Source: Pseudomonas marginalis (GTDB lineage: Bacteria; Pseudomonadota; Gammaproteobacteria; Pseudomonadales; Pseudomonadaceae). Taken from it: a DNA stretch of 64,000 nt. The position numbers and the translations under genes are program-made. Positions 9,042-18,027 of this stretch are shown piece by piece. The stretch covers positions 4,506,001 to 4,570,000 of the forward strand of contig NZ_FNSU01000003.1 in the NCBI RefSeq assembly GCF_900105325.1. The letters run 5' to 3'. Position 1 is the stretch's first letter. Every line of letters begins with the position of its first letter. Below the pieces are notes generated by a model, which did no database searches, was not told where the DNA came from, and saw only the letters and a list, made by a program, of their open reading frames with translations.

Positions 9042-9806
9042 ATGAAAACAAGTATAGCCAGCGCCATGAAACGCTTTCGTCCAGGTATCGCACCGACTGT
9101 GGTGGTGATGATTCTGCTGCCTTTGATGGTGGGCTTGGGCGTCTGGCAGCTGTCGCGCGGCCATGAGAAGCAGTTGCTGGTGGACAGCTATGCCGAACGC
9201 CGCGCCGCTGAGCCGATCAGCAGTGTGCAACTCGGGGATATGGCGGACCCGGCCTTTCGCCGCGTGCATCTGCGCGGGCAATTCGATGCCGAGCACAGCG
9301 TATTGCTGGATAACCGCATGCGCGACGGCAAGGCAGGTGTCGAGTTGCTGCAACCCTTTCATGACCAGGCCAGCGGCCTGTGGTTATTGCTCAATCGGGG
9401 CTGGTTGCCGTGGCCGGATCGGCGCACCCCGCCCGTCTTCACCACCCCGGATCAGCCTTTAAATCTCGACGCCTGGGTGTATGTCGCGCCCGGCGAAACC
9501 TTCCAGCTGCATGCGGACCCCACGACCGCGCAATGGCCGCGCCTGTTGACCGCGTTGCACCCCGCCGCGCTGTGGGCTGAGCTGGGCCGCAACGGTTTTG
9601 CCTATGAGCTGCGCACCGAAGCCGGCCCCGGCACGTACGAAACCACCTGGCCCATCGTTGCGATGGGGCCGGAAAAACACTTGGCCTACGCGGTGCAGTG
9701 GTTCGCCATGTCCCTGGCGCTACTGGCTCTTTACCTCTACCTCGGATGGCACACCACAAAGGAGAAGCCCCATGGGAACGGCCACGAATCCACTCAACAT
9801 GTCTGA
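9042..9806 (+). CDS. SURF1 family cytochrome oxidase assembly protein
   Basis: A 254-residue inner-membrane protein with one helix near the N-terminus and one near the C-terminus flanking a periplasmic domain, the SURF1 layout. Family sequence is visible in GVWQLSRG, FRRVHLRGQFD, LLDNRMRDGKAG and NRGWLPW. SURF1 proteins help insert heme a into subunit I. The start is uncertain: ATG 9042 has a weak GGGG-rich site, while Met at 9066 (MKRFRPG) resembles the usual family N-terminus. It overlaps the next gene by 35 bases. Confidence 0.9.
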   Translation: MKTSIASAMKRFRPGIAPTVVVMILLPLMVGLGVWQLSRGHEKQLLVDSYAERRAAEPISSVQLGDMADPAFRRVHLRGQFDAEHSVLLDNRMRDGKAGVELLQPFHDQASGLWLLLNRGWLPWPDRRTPPVFTTPDQPLNLDAWVYVAPGETFQLHADPTTAQWPRLLTALHPAALWAELGRNGFAYELRTEAGPGTYETTWPIVAMGPEKHLAYAVQWFAMSLALLALYLYLGWHTTKEKPHGNGHESTQHV

Positions 9807-10356
9807 GGTGCCTGATCGGCGCAAAGGCCGCTGGCAGCTGATGCTGATCCTGCTGATGGTGATCGGTCCGATGGTGCTGGCCACCTTCATGTACAAACTG
9901 CAGTTCTGGGTGCCGGACAGTCGCAGCTACCACGGAGAAATGATCGGTAACGGTCAGACCCGCGCCGATATTGGCGTGCAGGCCGATGAACAGCGCTGGC
10001 AGTTGCTGGTCACCGCGCCTGGCGCCTGCGCCGCCGATTGCCAGCAACTGGTGTACCTCGCGCGCCAGTTGCAGATCGGCCTGGGGCGCGACGCTTCACG
10101 CGCCAGCCATGCCTTGGCCAGTGCGCAACCGGTCGCTGCCGACTATGACACCAAGCTCAAGGCCGAATACCCGCAATTGCAGCGCTACTCACTGGATCTC
10201 TCGACCTTCACCAAAAACGCCGCCGCGCCGGGCGCTGCGCAACTGTGGATCGTCGACCCCCACGGCAACCTGGTGCTGCGCTACGACGCCAAGGTCAAGG
10301 GCAAGGACTTGCTCAATGACCTGCGCCACCTGTTGAAACTGTCGAACATCGGATAA
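9772..10356 (+). CDS. SCO/thioredoxin-like cytochrome oxidase assembly candidate (PA0111-like)
   Basis: A 194-residue protein with one membrane helix (about 24-45) and a periplasmic domain. That domain contains a CAADC cysteine pair where SCO proteins have CxxxC, and a later DPHGNLVLRYD strand like the SCO DxxG region. I therefore read it as a divergent thioredoxin-fold, possibly copper-handling, assembly factor; this is inference. The start has GGAG about 8 bases upstream and overlaps the SURF1 gene in another frame. It precedes the heme A synthesis genes. Confidence 0.8.
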   Translation: MGTATNPLNMSEVPDRRKGRWQLMLILLMVIGPMVLATFMYKLQFWVPDSRSYHGEMIGNGQTRADIGVQADEQRWQLLVTAPGACAADCQQLVYLARQLQIGLGRDASRASHALASAQPVAADYDTKLKAEYPQLQRYSLDLSTFTKNAAAPGAAQLWIVDPHGNLVLRYDAKVKGKDLLNDLRHLLKLSNIG

Positions 10357-10366
10357 GGGCATCGTC

Positions 10367-11446
10367 ATGGCCAAACCTGGATTTCGCCTCGCGTTGTTTG
10401 CCACCCTGCTGGCGCTGATCGTCGTGCTGCTCGGCGCCTACACCCGCCTGACCCACGCCGGCCTCGGTTGCCCGGACTGGCCGGGCTGCTACGGCTTTAT
10501 CAGCGTGCCGCAAAGCGAGGCCCAGCTGGCCCATGCCGAATTGCATTTTCCCGATACGCCCGTGGAGGCTGACAAGGGCTGGGCGGAGATGACCCATCGC
10601 TACTTCGCCGGCACCCTGGGCCTGTTGATTGTGCTGTTGGCGGCGCGTTCGTGGAGCCATCGGCGTGATCCGGGCCAGCCAGTGAAACTGCCGTTGTTTC
10701 TGTTGATAGTGGTGTTCGCCCAGGCGGCGTTTGGCATGTGGACGGTGACCTTGAAGCTGTGGCCCCAGGTGGTGACGGGGCACTTGTTGGGCGGCTTTGC
10801 GACCTTGAGCCTGTTGTTCCTGCTGACCCTGCGCTTGTCTGGGGTGTTGCCCGCGTTGATCGTGCCCAGGCGCCTGCAATATTGGGCCACGGCGGGTCTG
10901 GTGCTGGTGATCGGCCAGATCGCCTTGGGCGGCTGGGTCAGTTCCAACTATGCAGCGGTGGCCTGCATCGATTTGCCCACCTGCCATGGCCAGTGGTGGC
11001 CTGCGGCGGACTTTGCCAACGGCTTTCACCTGACCCAGCACATCGGCCCCAATTACCTGGGCGGCCAGCTCGACAGCGACGCGCGCACCGCTATCCACCT
11101 GACCCACCGCATCGGTGCAGTGCTGGTCACCCTGGTGCTTGCGGGGCTGGCCTGGCAGCTGCGTGCGGTGGGTATGACGCGGCTCGCGGGCCTGCTGTTG
11201 ATTGCCCTGGCGGCACAAATCAGCCTGGGCCTGAGCAACGTGTATTTCCACCTGCCGCTGCCGGTTGCGGTCGGCCATAACGCCGGCGGTGCAGCGTTGT
11301 TATTGACCCTGGTGCTGGTCAATTACCACGCCCGCACCAGTCTGGTCCGGGTGCGTCACCAGTTGCCCTTCGGCTGGCGCTTCAGCCCGCGCAAACACGT
11401 ATCGGGCCTCATCACCCTTAAAGGAGAGATGCCATGGCGACCTTGA
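10367..11446 (+). CDS. ctaA: Heme A synthase, COX15/CtaA family
   Basis: A 359-residue polytopic enzyme (about eight helices) that oxidises the heme O methyl group to the formyl group of heme A. Conserved family features are THAGLGCPDWPGCYG after helix 1, the EMTHRYFAG His site, HLTHRIGAVLV, and a later conserved His in GHNAGGA. The CPDWPGC and CIDLPTCHG cysteine pairs of long-form CtaA are both present. It overlaps ctaB by 13 bases, so the two steps of heme O to heme A synthesis are coupled. Confidence 0.95.
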   Translation: MAKPGFRLALFATLLALIVVLLGAYTRLTHAGLGCPDWPGCYGFISVPQSEAQLAHAELHFPDTPVEADKGWAEMTHRYFAGTLGLLIVLLAARSWSHRRDPGQPVKLPLFLLIVVFAQAAFGMWTVTLKLWPQVVTGHLLGGFATLSLLFLLTLRLSGVLPALIVPRRLQYWATAGLVLVIGQIALGGWVSSNYAAVACIDLPTCHGQWWPAADFANGFHLTQHIGPNYLGGQLDSDARTAIHLTHRIGAVLVTLVLAGLAWQLRAVGMTRLAGLLLIALAAQISLGLSNVYFHLPLPVAVGHNAGGAALLLTLVLVNYHARTSLVRVRHQLPFGWRFSPRKHVSGLITLKGEMPWRP

Positions 11447-12333
11447 TCGGCGCGCGCCACAGCCAGGCGATCTGGCGCGACTACCTGGAGCTGACCAAGC
11501 CGAAAGTGGTGGTGCTGATGCTCATCACCTCCCTGGTCGGCATGTTCCTCGCCACCCGCGCCGGTGTGCCGTGGGCGGTGCTGGTTTTCGGCAACCTGGG
11601 GATAGCCCTGTGTGCCGGTGGCGCGGCGGCGGTGAACCATGTGGTGGACCGGCGGATTGATGCGGTGATGGCCCGCACCCATAAGCGACCGTTGGCGGAG
11701 GGGCGTGTGTCGCCGGTGGCGGCGCTGGCCTTTGCTTTGTTTCTAGCCGTTGCAGGATTGGCCTTGTTGCTGGCGTTCACCAATCCCCTGGCGGCATGGC
11801 TGACGCTGGCTTCGCTGCTCGGTTACGCGGTGGTCTACACCGGTTTTCTCAAGCGTGCGACGCCGCAAAATATTGTCATCGGAGGCCTGGCCGGTGCCGC
11901 GCCACCGCTGTTGGGCTGGGTTGCCGTCACCGGCCATGTCAGCGCCGAACCCTTGTTGCTGGTGCTGATCATCTTCGCCTGGACCCCGCCGCACTTCTGG
12001 GCCCTGGCCATTCACCGCAAGGAGGAATACGCCAAGGCCGATATCCCGATGCTGCCCGTCACTCACGGCGAGCACTACACCAAGGTGCATATCCTGCTCT
12101 ATACCTTCGCCCTGTTGGCGGTGAGCCTGATGCCCTATGTGATCCACATGAGCGGCCCGCTCTACCTGGCCTGTGCGCTGGTTTTGGGCGGACGCTTTCT
12201 GCAATGGGCCTGGGTGCTGTACCGTGGCGCTCAGCCGCACGCGGCGATCAACACCTTCAAGTACTCTATCTGGTACCTGTTCCTGCTGTTTATCGCCCTG
12301 CTCGTAGACCACTACTTACTGTTGAACCTATGA
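11434..12333 (+). CDS. ctaB: Protoheme IX farnesyltransferase (heme O synthase)
   Basis: A 299-residue UbiA-family prenyltransferase with about nine helices. It attaches farnesyl diphosphate to heme B to form heme O, the substrate of CtaA. Both Asp-rich motifs are visible: NHVVDRRIDAVMARTHKRP in the first loop and YAKADIPMLPVTHG in the second. Its stop codon overlaps the SCO1 start (ATGA). Also called cyoE or COX10. Confidence 0.96.
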   Translation: MATLIGARHSQAIWRDYLELTKPKVVVLMLITSLVGMFLATRAGVPWAVLVFGNLGIALCAGGAAAVNHVVDRRIDAVMARTHKRPLAEGRVSPVAALAFALFLAVAGLALLLAFTNPLAAWLTLASLLGYAVVYTGFLKRATPQNIVIGGLAGAAPPLLGWVAVTGHVSAEPLLLVLIIFAWTPPHFWALAIHRKEEYAKADIPMLPVTHGEHYTKVHILLYTFALLAVSLMPYVIHMSGPLYLACALVLGGRFLQWAWVLYRGAQPHAAINTFKYSIWYLFLLFIALLVDHYLLLNL

Positions 12334-12965
12334 CTCGAACTCAAAAAACCGTCTTTATCCTGGTGGCCATCGTCGCGTTGATCATGGGCCTGACCGTTAA
12401 CAAAGTGCTCTCGGGCAAGGGCCAGGGCGACCCTACCGCGTTGATCGACGCCGGCATCATCCTGCTGCCGCAAAGCCGCCAGCTGCCGCCGGTCAGCATG
12501 ACCAACCAGGACGGCCAGCCGGTGCGGGTCAACGAGTTGAAAGGCAAGTGGAGCCTGCTGTTCTTCGGCTACACCTTCTGCCCCGACATCTGCCCGACCA
12601 CCCTCGCCCAACTGCGCCAGATCAAGAGCGAGTTGCCTAAGGAGGCTGTGGATAAGTTGCAGGTAATCCTGGTCAGCGTCGACCCGAACCGCGACACCCC
12701 GACCCAGCTCAAGCAGTACCTGGGCTACTTCGACCCGCAATTCGAAGGCCTCGCCGGCGCGAACGTGGAGGATGTGCAGAAGGTCTCGAATGCCGTGAGC
12801 ATCCCGTTCATCCCGGCAGACACCAGCAAGCCCAACTACACCGTCGACCACAGCGGCAACCTGGCGCTGATCGGTCCGGATGGTACCCAGCGCGGCTTTA
12901 TCCGTGCGCCGTTGAACAACCAGAAGCTGGTGGCGCAACTGCCAGGGCTGTTGCAGCGCAAGTAA
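12330..12965 (+). CDS. senC: SCO1/SenC copper chaperone
   Basis: A 211-residue protein with an N-terminal membrane anchor (about 7-25) and a periplasmic thioredoxin fold. Copper ligands are the CPDIC cysteines (in YTFCPDICPTT) and a distal His in VDHSGN. SCO proteins reduce and metallate the CuA site of subunit II. The ATG overlaps the ctaB stop, indicating translational coupling. It is the last gene of the oxidase block, followed by a strong palindromic terminator. Confidence 0.95.
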   Translation: MTRTQKTVFILVAIVALIMGLTVNKVLSGKGQGDPTALIDAGIILLPQSRQLPPVSMTNQDGQPVRVNELKGKWSLLFFGYTFCPDICPTTLAQLRQIKSELPKEAVDKLQVILVSVDPNRDTPTQLKQYLGYFDPQFEGLAGANVEDVQKVSNAVSIPFIPADTSKPNYTVDHSGNLALIGPDGTQRGFIRAPLNNQKLVAQLPGLLQRK

Positions 12966-12983
12966 CAAGGCAATACACAACAC

Positions 12984-13018
12984 ATGTGGGAGGGGGTAAG
13001 CCCCCTCCCACATTTTTT
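12984..13018. terminator. Palindromic terminator of REP type
   Basis: A perfect 13-base stem (12984-12996 with 13001-13013), a TAAG loop and a T-run lie after senC. The sequence is a P. fluorescens REP-family half, so one element may serve as both repeat and terminator. It separates the convergent senC and metQ genes. Confidence 0.85.
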
Positions 13019-13048
13019 GATCTCCAGCGTGTTGGAGACCGAGTCGGA

Positions 13049-13822
13049 TCAGAACGCCGGCAGGATCGCGCCTTTGTACTTCTCTTGGATGAATTGCTTC
13101 ACCTCAGGGGTGTGCAGGGCTGCAATCAGCTTCTTCATCGCGTCCGAATCCTGGTTGTCTTCGCGGCTCACGAGGATGTTCACGTAAGGCGAGTCATTGC
13201 CTTCGATCACCAGGGCGTCCTTGGACGGGTCCAGCTTGGCTTCCAGCGCATAGTTGGTGTTGATCAGCGCCAGGTCGACCTGGGTCAGCACGCGCGGCAG
13301 GGTGGCGGCTTCGAGTTCGCGGAATTTCAGGTTTTTCGGGTTTTCGGTGATGTCCTTGATGGTCGACAGGATGTTGGTCGGGTCCTTCAGGGTGATCAGG
13401 TTGTGCTTGGCCAGCAGCAACAGCGCGCGGCCACCGTTGGTGGCGTCGTTCGGGATCACCACGTTGGCGCCGTCAGGCAGGTCTTCCAGTTTTTTGTACT
13501 TGCTGGAGTAAGCGCCCAGGGGCTCCAGGTGCACAGCGCCGACGCTCACCAGGTGAGTGCCTTTGGCTTTGTTGAATTCATCCAGGTATGGCTGGTGCTG
13601 GAAGAAGTTCGCGTCCAGGCGCTTTTCCGCTACCTGGACGTTGGGCTGTACGTAATCGGTGAAGACTTTGACTTGCAGGTCCACGCCTTCTTTGGCGAGG
13701 GCAGGTTTCACGAATTCCAGGATTTCCGCGTGGGGCACCGGCGAGGCAGCGACTTTCAGGGTCTCGGCGGCGTGGGCGGAAAACGCGGCAACGGCGGCGA
13801 AAGCAACCAGTAGTTTTTTCAT
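13049..13822 (-). CDS. metQ: Methionine ABC transporter substrate-binding protein
   Basis: A 257-residue NlpA/MetQ-family periplasmic protein. Conserved family regions include VAASPVPHAEILEFVKP, QVKVFTDYVQPN, NFFQHQPYLDEFN and VVIPNDATNGGRALLLL. The signal peptide (MKKLLVAFAAVAAFSAHA) ends without a lipobox cysteine, so it is predicted to be released by signal peptidase I, unlike the E. coli lipoprotein MetQ. The start at 13822 has GGAG upstream. It is last in the metN-metI-metQ transcript. Confidence 0.92.
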   Translation of the reverse strand: MKKLLVAFAAVAAFSAHAAETLKVAASPVPHAEILEFVKPALAKEGVDLQVKVFTDYVQPNVQVAEKRLDANFFQHQPYLDEFNKAKGTHLVSVGAVHLEPLGAYSSKYKKLEDLPDGANVVIPNDATNGGRALLLLAKHNLITLKDPTNILSTIKDITENPKNLKFRELEAATLPRVLTQVDLALINTNYALEAKLDPSKDALVIEGNDSPYVNILVSREDNQDSDAMKKLIAALHTPEVKQFIQEKYKGAILPAF

Positions 13823-13873
13823 CCAACAAGCTCCTTGTTCGGGCATGTGCCGGCTTTTGACCGGCAATGGCCG

Positions 13874-14548
13874 TTATTTTCGAGAAAAGTGCACCACCAG
13901 CTTGTCGCCGACGGTTTGCAGAATTTGCACCAGGATCAACAGCATTACCACGGTGACCACCATCACATCGGTCTGGAAGCGCTGGTAACCGAAACGGATC
14001 GCCAGGTCACCCAGGCCTCCGGCACCGACGACACCGGCCATGGCCGTGTAGGACACCAGGGTAATCGCCGTCACCGTTATCGCCGCGAAGATGCCGGGGC
14101 GTGCCTCGGGCAGCAGCGCGTTGATGATGATCTGGCGGGTGCTGGCCCCCATGGACTGGGTGGCCTCGATGATGCCGCGGTCCACTTCACGCAAGGCGGT
14201 TTCCACCAGGCGCGCGAAGAATGGCGTGGCCCCTACGACCAGCGGCGGGATCGCGCCCGCTACGCCCAGGGAGGTACCGGTGATCAGCACGGTGAACGGG
14301 ATCATCACGATCAGCAGGATGATGAACGGCAGCGAGCGCAGGATGTTCACGACCAGCGACAGCAGCGCGTACAGGCCTTTTTGCTCGAACAGCTGGCGTG
14401 GGCTGGTCAGGAACAGCAGCACGCCTAAAGGCAGGCCCAATACCACGGTGAAAAACAGCGAACCGAACAGCATGATCATGGTGTCGCCGGTGGCGAGCCA
14501 GATTTCGGACCAGTCGATATTGGCGAAGAAACTCAAGAAAACGTCCAT
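13874..14548 (-). CDS. metI: Methionine ABC transporter permease
   Basis: A 224-residue inner-membrane permease with five or six helices and the EAA-type loop (EATQSMGASTRQIIINALLPEARPG) that docks onto the ATPase. The start overlaps the metN stop by one base (TGATG), and metQ follows after a 51-base gap. With MetN and MetQ it imports D- or L-methionine or related sulfur compounds; the exact substrate is inferred from family and operon. Confidence 0.94.
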   Translation of the reverse strand: MDVFLSFFANIDWSEIWLATGDTMIMLFGSLFFTVVLGLPLGVLLFLTSPRQLFEQKGLYALLSLVVNILRSLPFIILLIVMIPFTVLITGTSLGVAGAIPPLVVGATPFFARLVETALREVDRGIIEATQSMGASTRQIIINALLPEARPGIFAAITVTAITLVSYTAMAGVVGAGGLGDLAIRFGYQRFQTDVMVVTVVMLLILVQILQTVGDKLVVHFSRK

Positions 14549-15555
14549 CAGCGCAGCACCTCCATGTGGACGTCTGCGGCGGTAAAGCGGGCAAAGGCCG
14601 CTTCCATGTCACCGCCGGTGACCGCAAGGGTCAGTTGCCCGTAGGGGATGTCTTTGATGCGGTCGATGCGGCCGGCGAGGATGCTGTAGTCCACCCCCGT
14701 TTCGCGGGCGACGGTACCCAGCAATGGCGCGTAGGTCGCTTCACCCTGGAACGTCAGCCGTACGATGCGACCCGGTACATGGGCGAAGTCATCACGCTGC
14801 TCGCCTTCATCGACCTGCTCGGCTTCCTGCACAAAACGCTTGGTGGTCGGGTGCTTGGGGTGCAGGAACACGTCGGCCACCGAGCCTTGCTCGACGATCA
14901 CGCCGGCGTCCATCACGGCTACCTGGTCACACACGCGGCGGATCACATCCATTTCATGGGTGATCAGCACGATGGTCAGTTTCAACTCGCGATTGATCTC
15001 GGCCAGCAATTGCAGGACCGAGGCGGTGGTCTGCGGGTCGAGGGCGCTGGTGGCCTCGTCGCATAGCAGGATTTTCGGCTTGGTCGCCAGGGCGCGGGCA
15101 ATGCCGACGCGCTGCTTCTGGCCACCGGACAACTGCGCCGGGTACTTCCCGGCGTGGTCCGACAGGCCGACGCGGGCAAGTAGCTCGGCGACACGTTGGT
15201 CGATGTCCTTGCGCGACAATTCGCCGGCCAGGGTCAGTGGCAAGGCCACATTGTCGGCAACGGTCTTGGACGCCAGCAGGTTGAAGTGCTGGAAGATCAT
15301 CCCGACCTGCTGGCGGAAACGGCGCAGGCCGTTGGCGTCCAGGGCGGTGACTTCTTCGCCGTCCACCGTGATCTGGCCGCCGCTGGGCTCTTCCAGGCGG
15401 TTGATCAGGCGCAGCAGCGTGCTTTTACCTGCACCCGAGTGGCCGATCAGGCCAAACACCTGGCCGTTTTCGACGCGCAGGCTGGTGGGGTACAGCGCGG
15501 GAATATCCTTACCGGCGACGCGGTAGGTTTTATGGACGTTTTGAAACTCGATCAC
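14548..15555 (-). CDS. metN: Methionine ABC transporter ATP-binding protein
   Basis: A 335-residue ATPase with Walker A (GHSGAGKS), Q-loop, signature LSGGQ, Walker B (ILLCDEAT) and switch His (ITHEMD). The C-terminal roughly 90 residues form the NIL domain that in E. coli binds methionine and inhibits transport, so substrate trans-inhibition is expected here. It is the first gene of the leftward metNIQ operon. I see no SAM riboswitch in its leader. Confidence 0.95.
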   Translation of the reverse strand: MIEFQNVHKTYRVAGKDIPALYPTSLRVENGQVFGLIGHSGAGKSTLLRLINRLEEPSGGQITVDGEEVTALDANGLRRFRQQVGMIFQHFNLLASKTVADNVALPLTLAGELSRKDIDQRVAELLARVGLSDHAGKYPAQLSGGQKQRVGIARALATKPKILLCDEATSALDPQTTASVLQLLAEINRELKLTIVLITHEMDVIRRVCDQVAVMDAGVIVEQGSVADVFLHPKHPTTKRFVQEAEQVDEGEQRDDFAHVPGRIVRLTFQGEATYAPLLGTVARETGVDYSILAGRIDRIKDIPYGQLTLAVTGGDMEAAFARFTAADVHMEVLR

Positions 15556-15820
15556 GTAGCGAACCTTGTGGGGCGCATTGAAAAGGGATCAGCGGTTAGC
15601 CGGGCGCGCATTTTAGCCTGTCCGTATAGCGTTTCTTAGCATTTATTTCGCATTCAACCAGTGATTTGGCAATAACGCGATCAAAGGTCATAAAAAAGGA
15701 ACGGCAGAAAACCGTGTCAGTCACTACTTAAGCAACTCGATTTCCCAGGTGCCGTGCCTGGGGTTTTGCTCAAACGAGCCGGGGACCGCTCTGGCCACTT
15801 TGAATAAGGAGTTTTGACTG
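15556..15820. other. Divergent metN-katE intergenic region
   Basis: A 265-base region shared by the leftward metN and rightward katE promoters. It has an AT-rich stretch near 15635-15700 and a good ribosome site (AAGGAG) before katE. I could not assign either promoter with confidence. A short inverted repeat (CCAGGTGCCGTGCCTGG, 15746-15762) lies close to katE. Confidence 0.4.
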
Positions 15821-17962
15821 ATGAGTACCAAGAAGCCAGCCACCCCGTCGAAGAGTGAACTTGCAGGCACCGACACCCTGGACCGTGGCAACACCAACGC
15901 CAAGCTGCAAGCCCTGGAGGAATTCCGTTCCGATGCGACCGGCCAGGCCCTGCGTACCAACCAAGGCGTGAAGATCTCCGACAACCAGAACACATTGAAA
16001 GTCGGTGCCCGCGGCCCCTCGCTGCTGGAAGACTTCATCATGCGTGAAAAAATCACGCACTTTGACCATGAGCGTATCCCCGAGCGCATCGTGCATGCCC
16101 GGGGCACCGGCGCCCATGGCTATTTCCAGACCTATGAAAACCATTCCGCGCTGAGCAAGGCAGGTTTCCTGCGTAACCCCGAGCATAAAACCCCGGTGTT
16201 CGTGCGTTTCTCCACCGTGCAGGGCCCGCGTGGCTCGGGCGATACGGTGCGTGACGTGCGCGGTTTCGCGGTGAAGTTCTTCACCGACGAGGGCAACTTC
16301 GACCTGGTCGGCAACAACATGCCGGTGTTTTTCATTCAGGATGCGATCAAGTTTCCCGACTTCGTGCATGCGGTAAAACCTGAGCCACACAACGAAATTC
16401 CTACCGGCGGCTCGGCCCACGATACGTTCTGGGATTTTGTTTCGTTGCAGCCGGAGTCGGCGCACATGGTGATCTGGGCGATGTCTGACCGCGCCATTCC
16501 AAAAAGCCTGCGTGCCATGCAGGGGTTTGGCATTCACACCTTCCGCTTGATCAATACCGAAGGTAAGTCCAGCTTTGTGAAGTTCCACTGGCACCCGAAG
16601 GTCGGCACCTGTTCCCTGGTGTGGGACGAAGCGCAAAAGCTTGCCGGTAAAGATACCGATTACCACCGCCGTGACCTGTGGGAAGCGATTGAAAGCGGCG
16701 ATTACCCTGAGTGGGAGCTGGGTGTGCAGATCGTTGCGGAAGAAGACGAGCATAAGTTCGACTTTGACCTGCTCGATCCGACCAAGATCATCCCCGAGGA
16801 ACTGGTGCCGATCACGCCGCTGGGCAAGATGGTGCTGAACCGTAACCCGGATAACTTCTTTGCCGAAGTCGAGCAGGTCGCGTTTTGCCCGGGCCACATC
16901 GTGCCGGGTATCGACTTCACCAACGACCCGTTGCTGCAAGGTCGTCTGTTTTCCTACACGGATACGCAGATCAGCCGTCTCGGCGGTCCGAACTTCCATG
17001 AGCTGCCGATCAACCGGCCTGTAGTGCCTTTCCACAATGGCCAGCGCGACGCCCAGCACCGCACCGTGATCGACAAGGGCCGAGCCGCGTACGAGCCGAA
17101 TTCGATCGATGGTGGTTGGCCGAAAGAAACGCCGCCGGCTGCCCAGGAAGGCGGTTTCGAAACCTATTACGAGCGCGTCGATGCCAATAAGGTGCGTGAG
17201 CGCAGTGAGTCGTTTGGCGACCACTTTTCCCAGGCTGCGCTGTTTTTCCACAGCATGAGCCACCACGAGAAAGAGCACATCATAGCGGCCTACAGCTTCG
17301 AGTTGGGCAAGGTGGAGCGCGAGTTTATCCGCGCGCGTCAGGTCAACGAGATTCTGGCCAATATCGATCTGGAACTGGCCAAGCGCGTGGCGCAGAACCT
17401 TGGTCTGCCGGCGCCGACCAAAGGCACGGTAGCGCCGCGTGAGTCTTCGCTGAAAGAGTCGCCGGCATTGAGCCAGGTGAACCTGCTGTCCGGCGATATC
17501 AAGACGCGCAAAGTCGCGATTCTCGCGGCTGACGGTGTGGATGGCGCGGCAATCGATGCGCTGAAAAAAGCACTGGCTGCAGAAGGTGCCCATGCCAAGT
17601 TGCTGGGGCCGACCTCGGCGCCGGTGAAGACGGCGGATGGCAAGCGCCTGCCGGTGGATGCGTCGATGGAAGGCATGCCGTCGATTGCGTTTGACGCCGT
17701 ATTTATTCCAGGCGGAAAAGAGTCGGTTAAAGCACTGAGCGGTGATGGTGTGGCATTGCATTACGTTCTGGAAGCCTACAAACACCTGAAGGCGATTGCG
17801 GTTGCCAGTGACGTGAAGCCACTGCTGGATCTGCTGAAGCTGGAGACGGATGCGGGGTTGATCGTGGGTTCGGATGCGAAAGCGTTCAAGGCGTTTTTTG
17901 CCGCGATTGCACAGCATCGGGTTTGGGATCGTGAGCCGAAGGCTAAGGCGATTCCGGCCTGA
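15821..17962 (+). CDS. katE: Large-subunit monofunctional catalase (HPII type)
   Basis: A 713-residue clade 2 catalase that converts hydrogen peroxide to water and oxygen. The distal His92 (RIVHARGTGAHG) and distal Asn in LVGNN (165/166) are present, as is the proximal heme Tyr in RLFSYTDTQ. The last roughly 150 residues (from about 560, KVAILAADGVDGAAID) form the DJ-1/PfpI-like domain seen only in large catalases. In P. aeruginosa, as I recall, katE lies elsewhere, so its place between metN and the lipoprotein gene differs. Such catalases are usually RpoS-controlled; that was not tested here. Confidence 0.95.
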   Translation: MSTKKPATPSKSELAGTDTLDRGNTNAKLQALEEFRSDATGQALRTNQGVKISDNQNTLKVGARGPSLLEDFIMREKITHFDHERIPERIVHARGTGAHGYFQTYENHSALSKAGFLRNPEHKTPVFVRFSTVQGPRGSGDTVRDVRGFAVKFFTDEGNFDLVGNNMPVFFIQDAIKFPDFVHAVKPEPHNEIPTGGSAHDTFWDFVSLQPESAHMVIWAMSDRAIPKSLRAMQGFGIHTFRLINTEGKSSFVKFHWHPKVGTCSLVWDEAQKLAGKDTDYHRRDLWEAIESGDYPEWELGVQIVAEEDEHKFDFDLLDPTKIIPEELVPITPLGKMVLNRNPDNFFAEVEQVAFCPGHIVPGIDFTNDPLLQGRLFSYTDTQISRLGGPNFHELPINRPVVPFHNGQRDAQHRTVIDKGRAAYEPNSIDGGWPKETPPAAQEGGFETYYERVDANKVRERSESFGDHFSQAALFFHSMSHHEKEHIIAAYSFELGKVEREFIRARQVNEILANIDLELAKRVAQNLGLPAPTKGTVAPRESSLKESPALSQVNLLSGDIKTRKVAILAADGVDGAAIDALKKALAAEGAHAKLLGPTSAPVKTADGKRLPVDASMEGMPSIAFDAVFIPGGKESVKALSGDGVALHYVLEAYKHLKAIAVASDVKPLLDLLKLETDAGLIVGSDAKAFKAFFAAIAQHRVWDREPKAKAIPA

Positions 17963-18027
17963 TTTTTTGGTTGTTTGTTAGATCGCCATCGGGGGGGCAA
18001 GTCGAATCGTCGCACCGCCCCGATGCT

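Noticed and set aside
15556..15820. SAM or other riboswitch before metN
   Set aside because: No recognisable riboswitch core or terminator/antiterminator pair is visible in the leader.
15770..17917. A 715-residue minus-strand frame opposite katE
   Set aside because: katE is unmistakable on the plus strand. The antisense frame has no domain pattern and no ribosome site.
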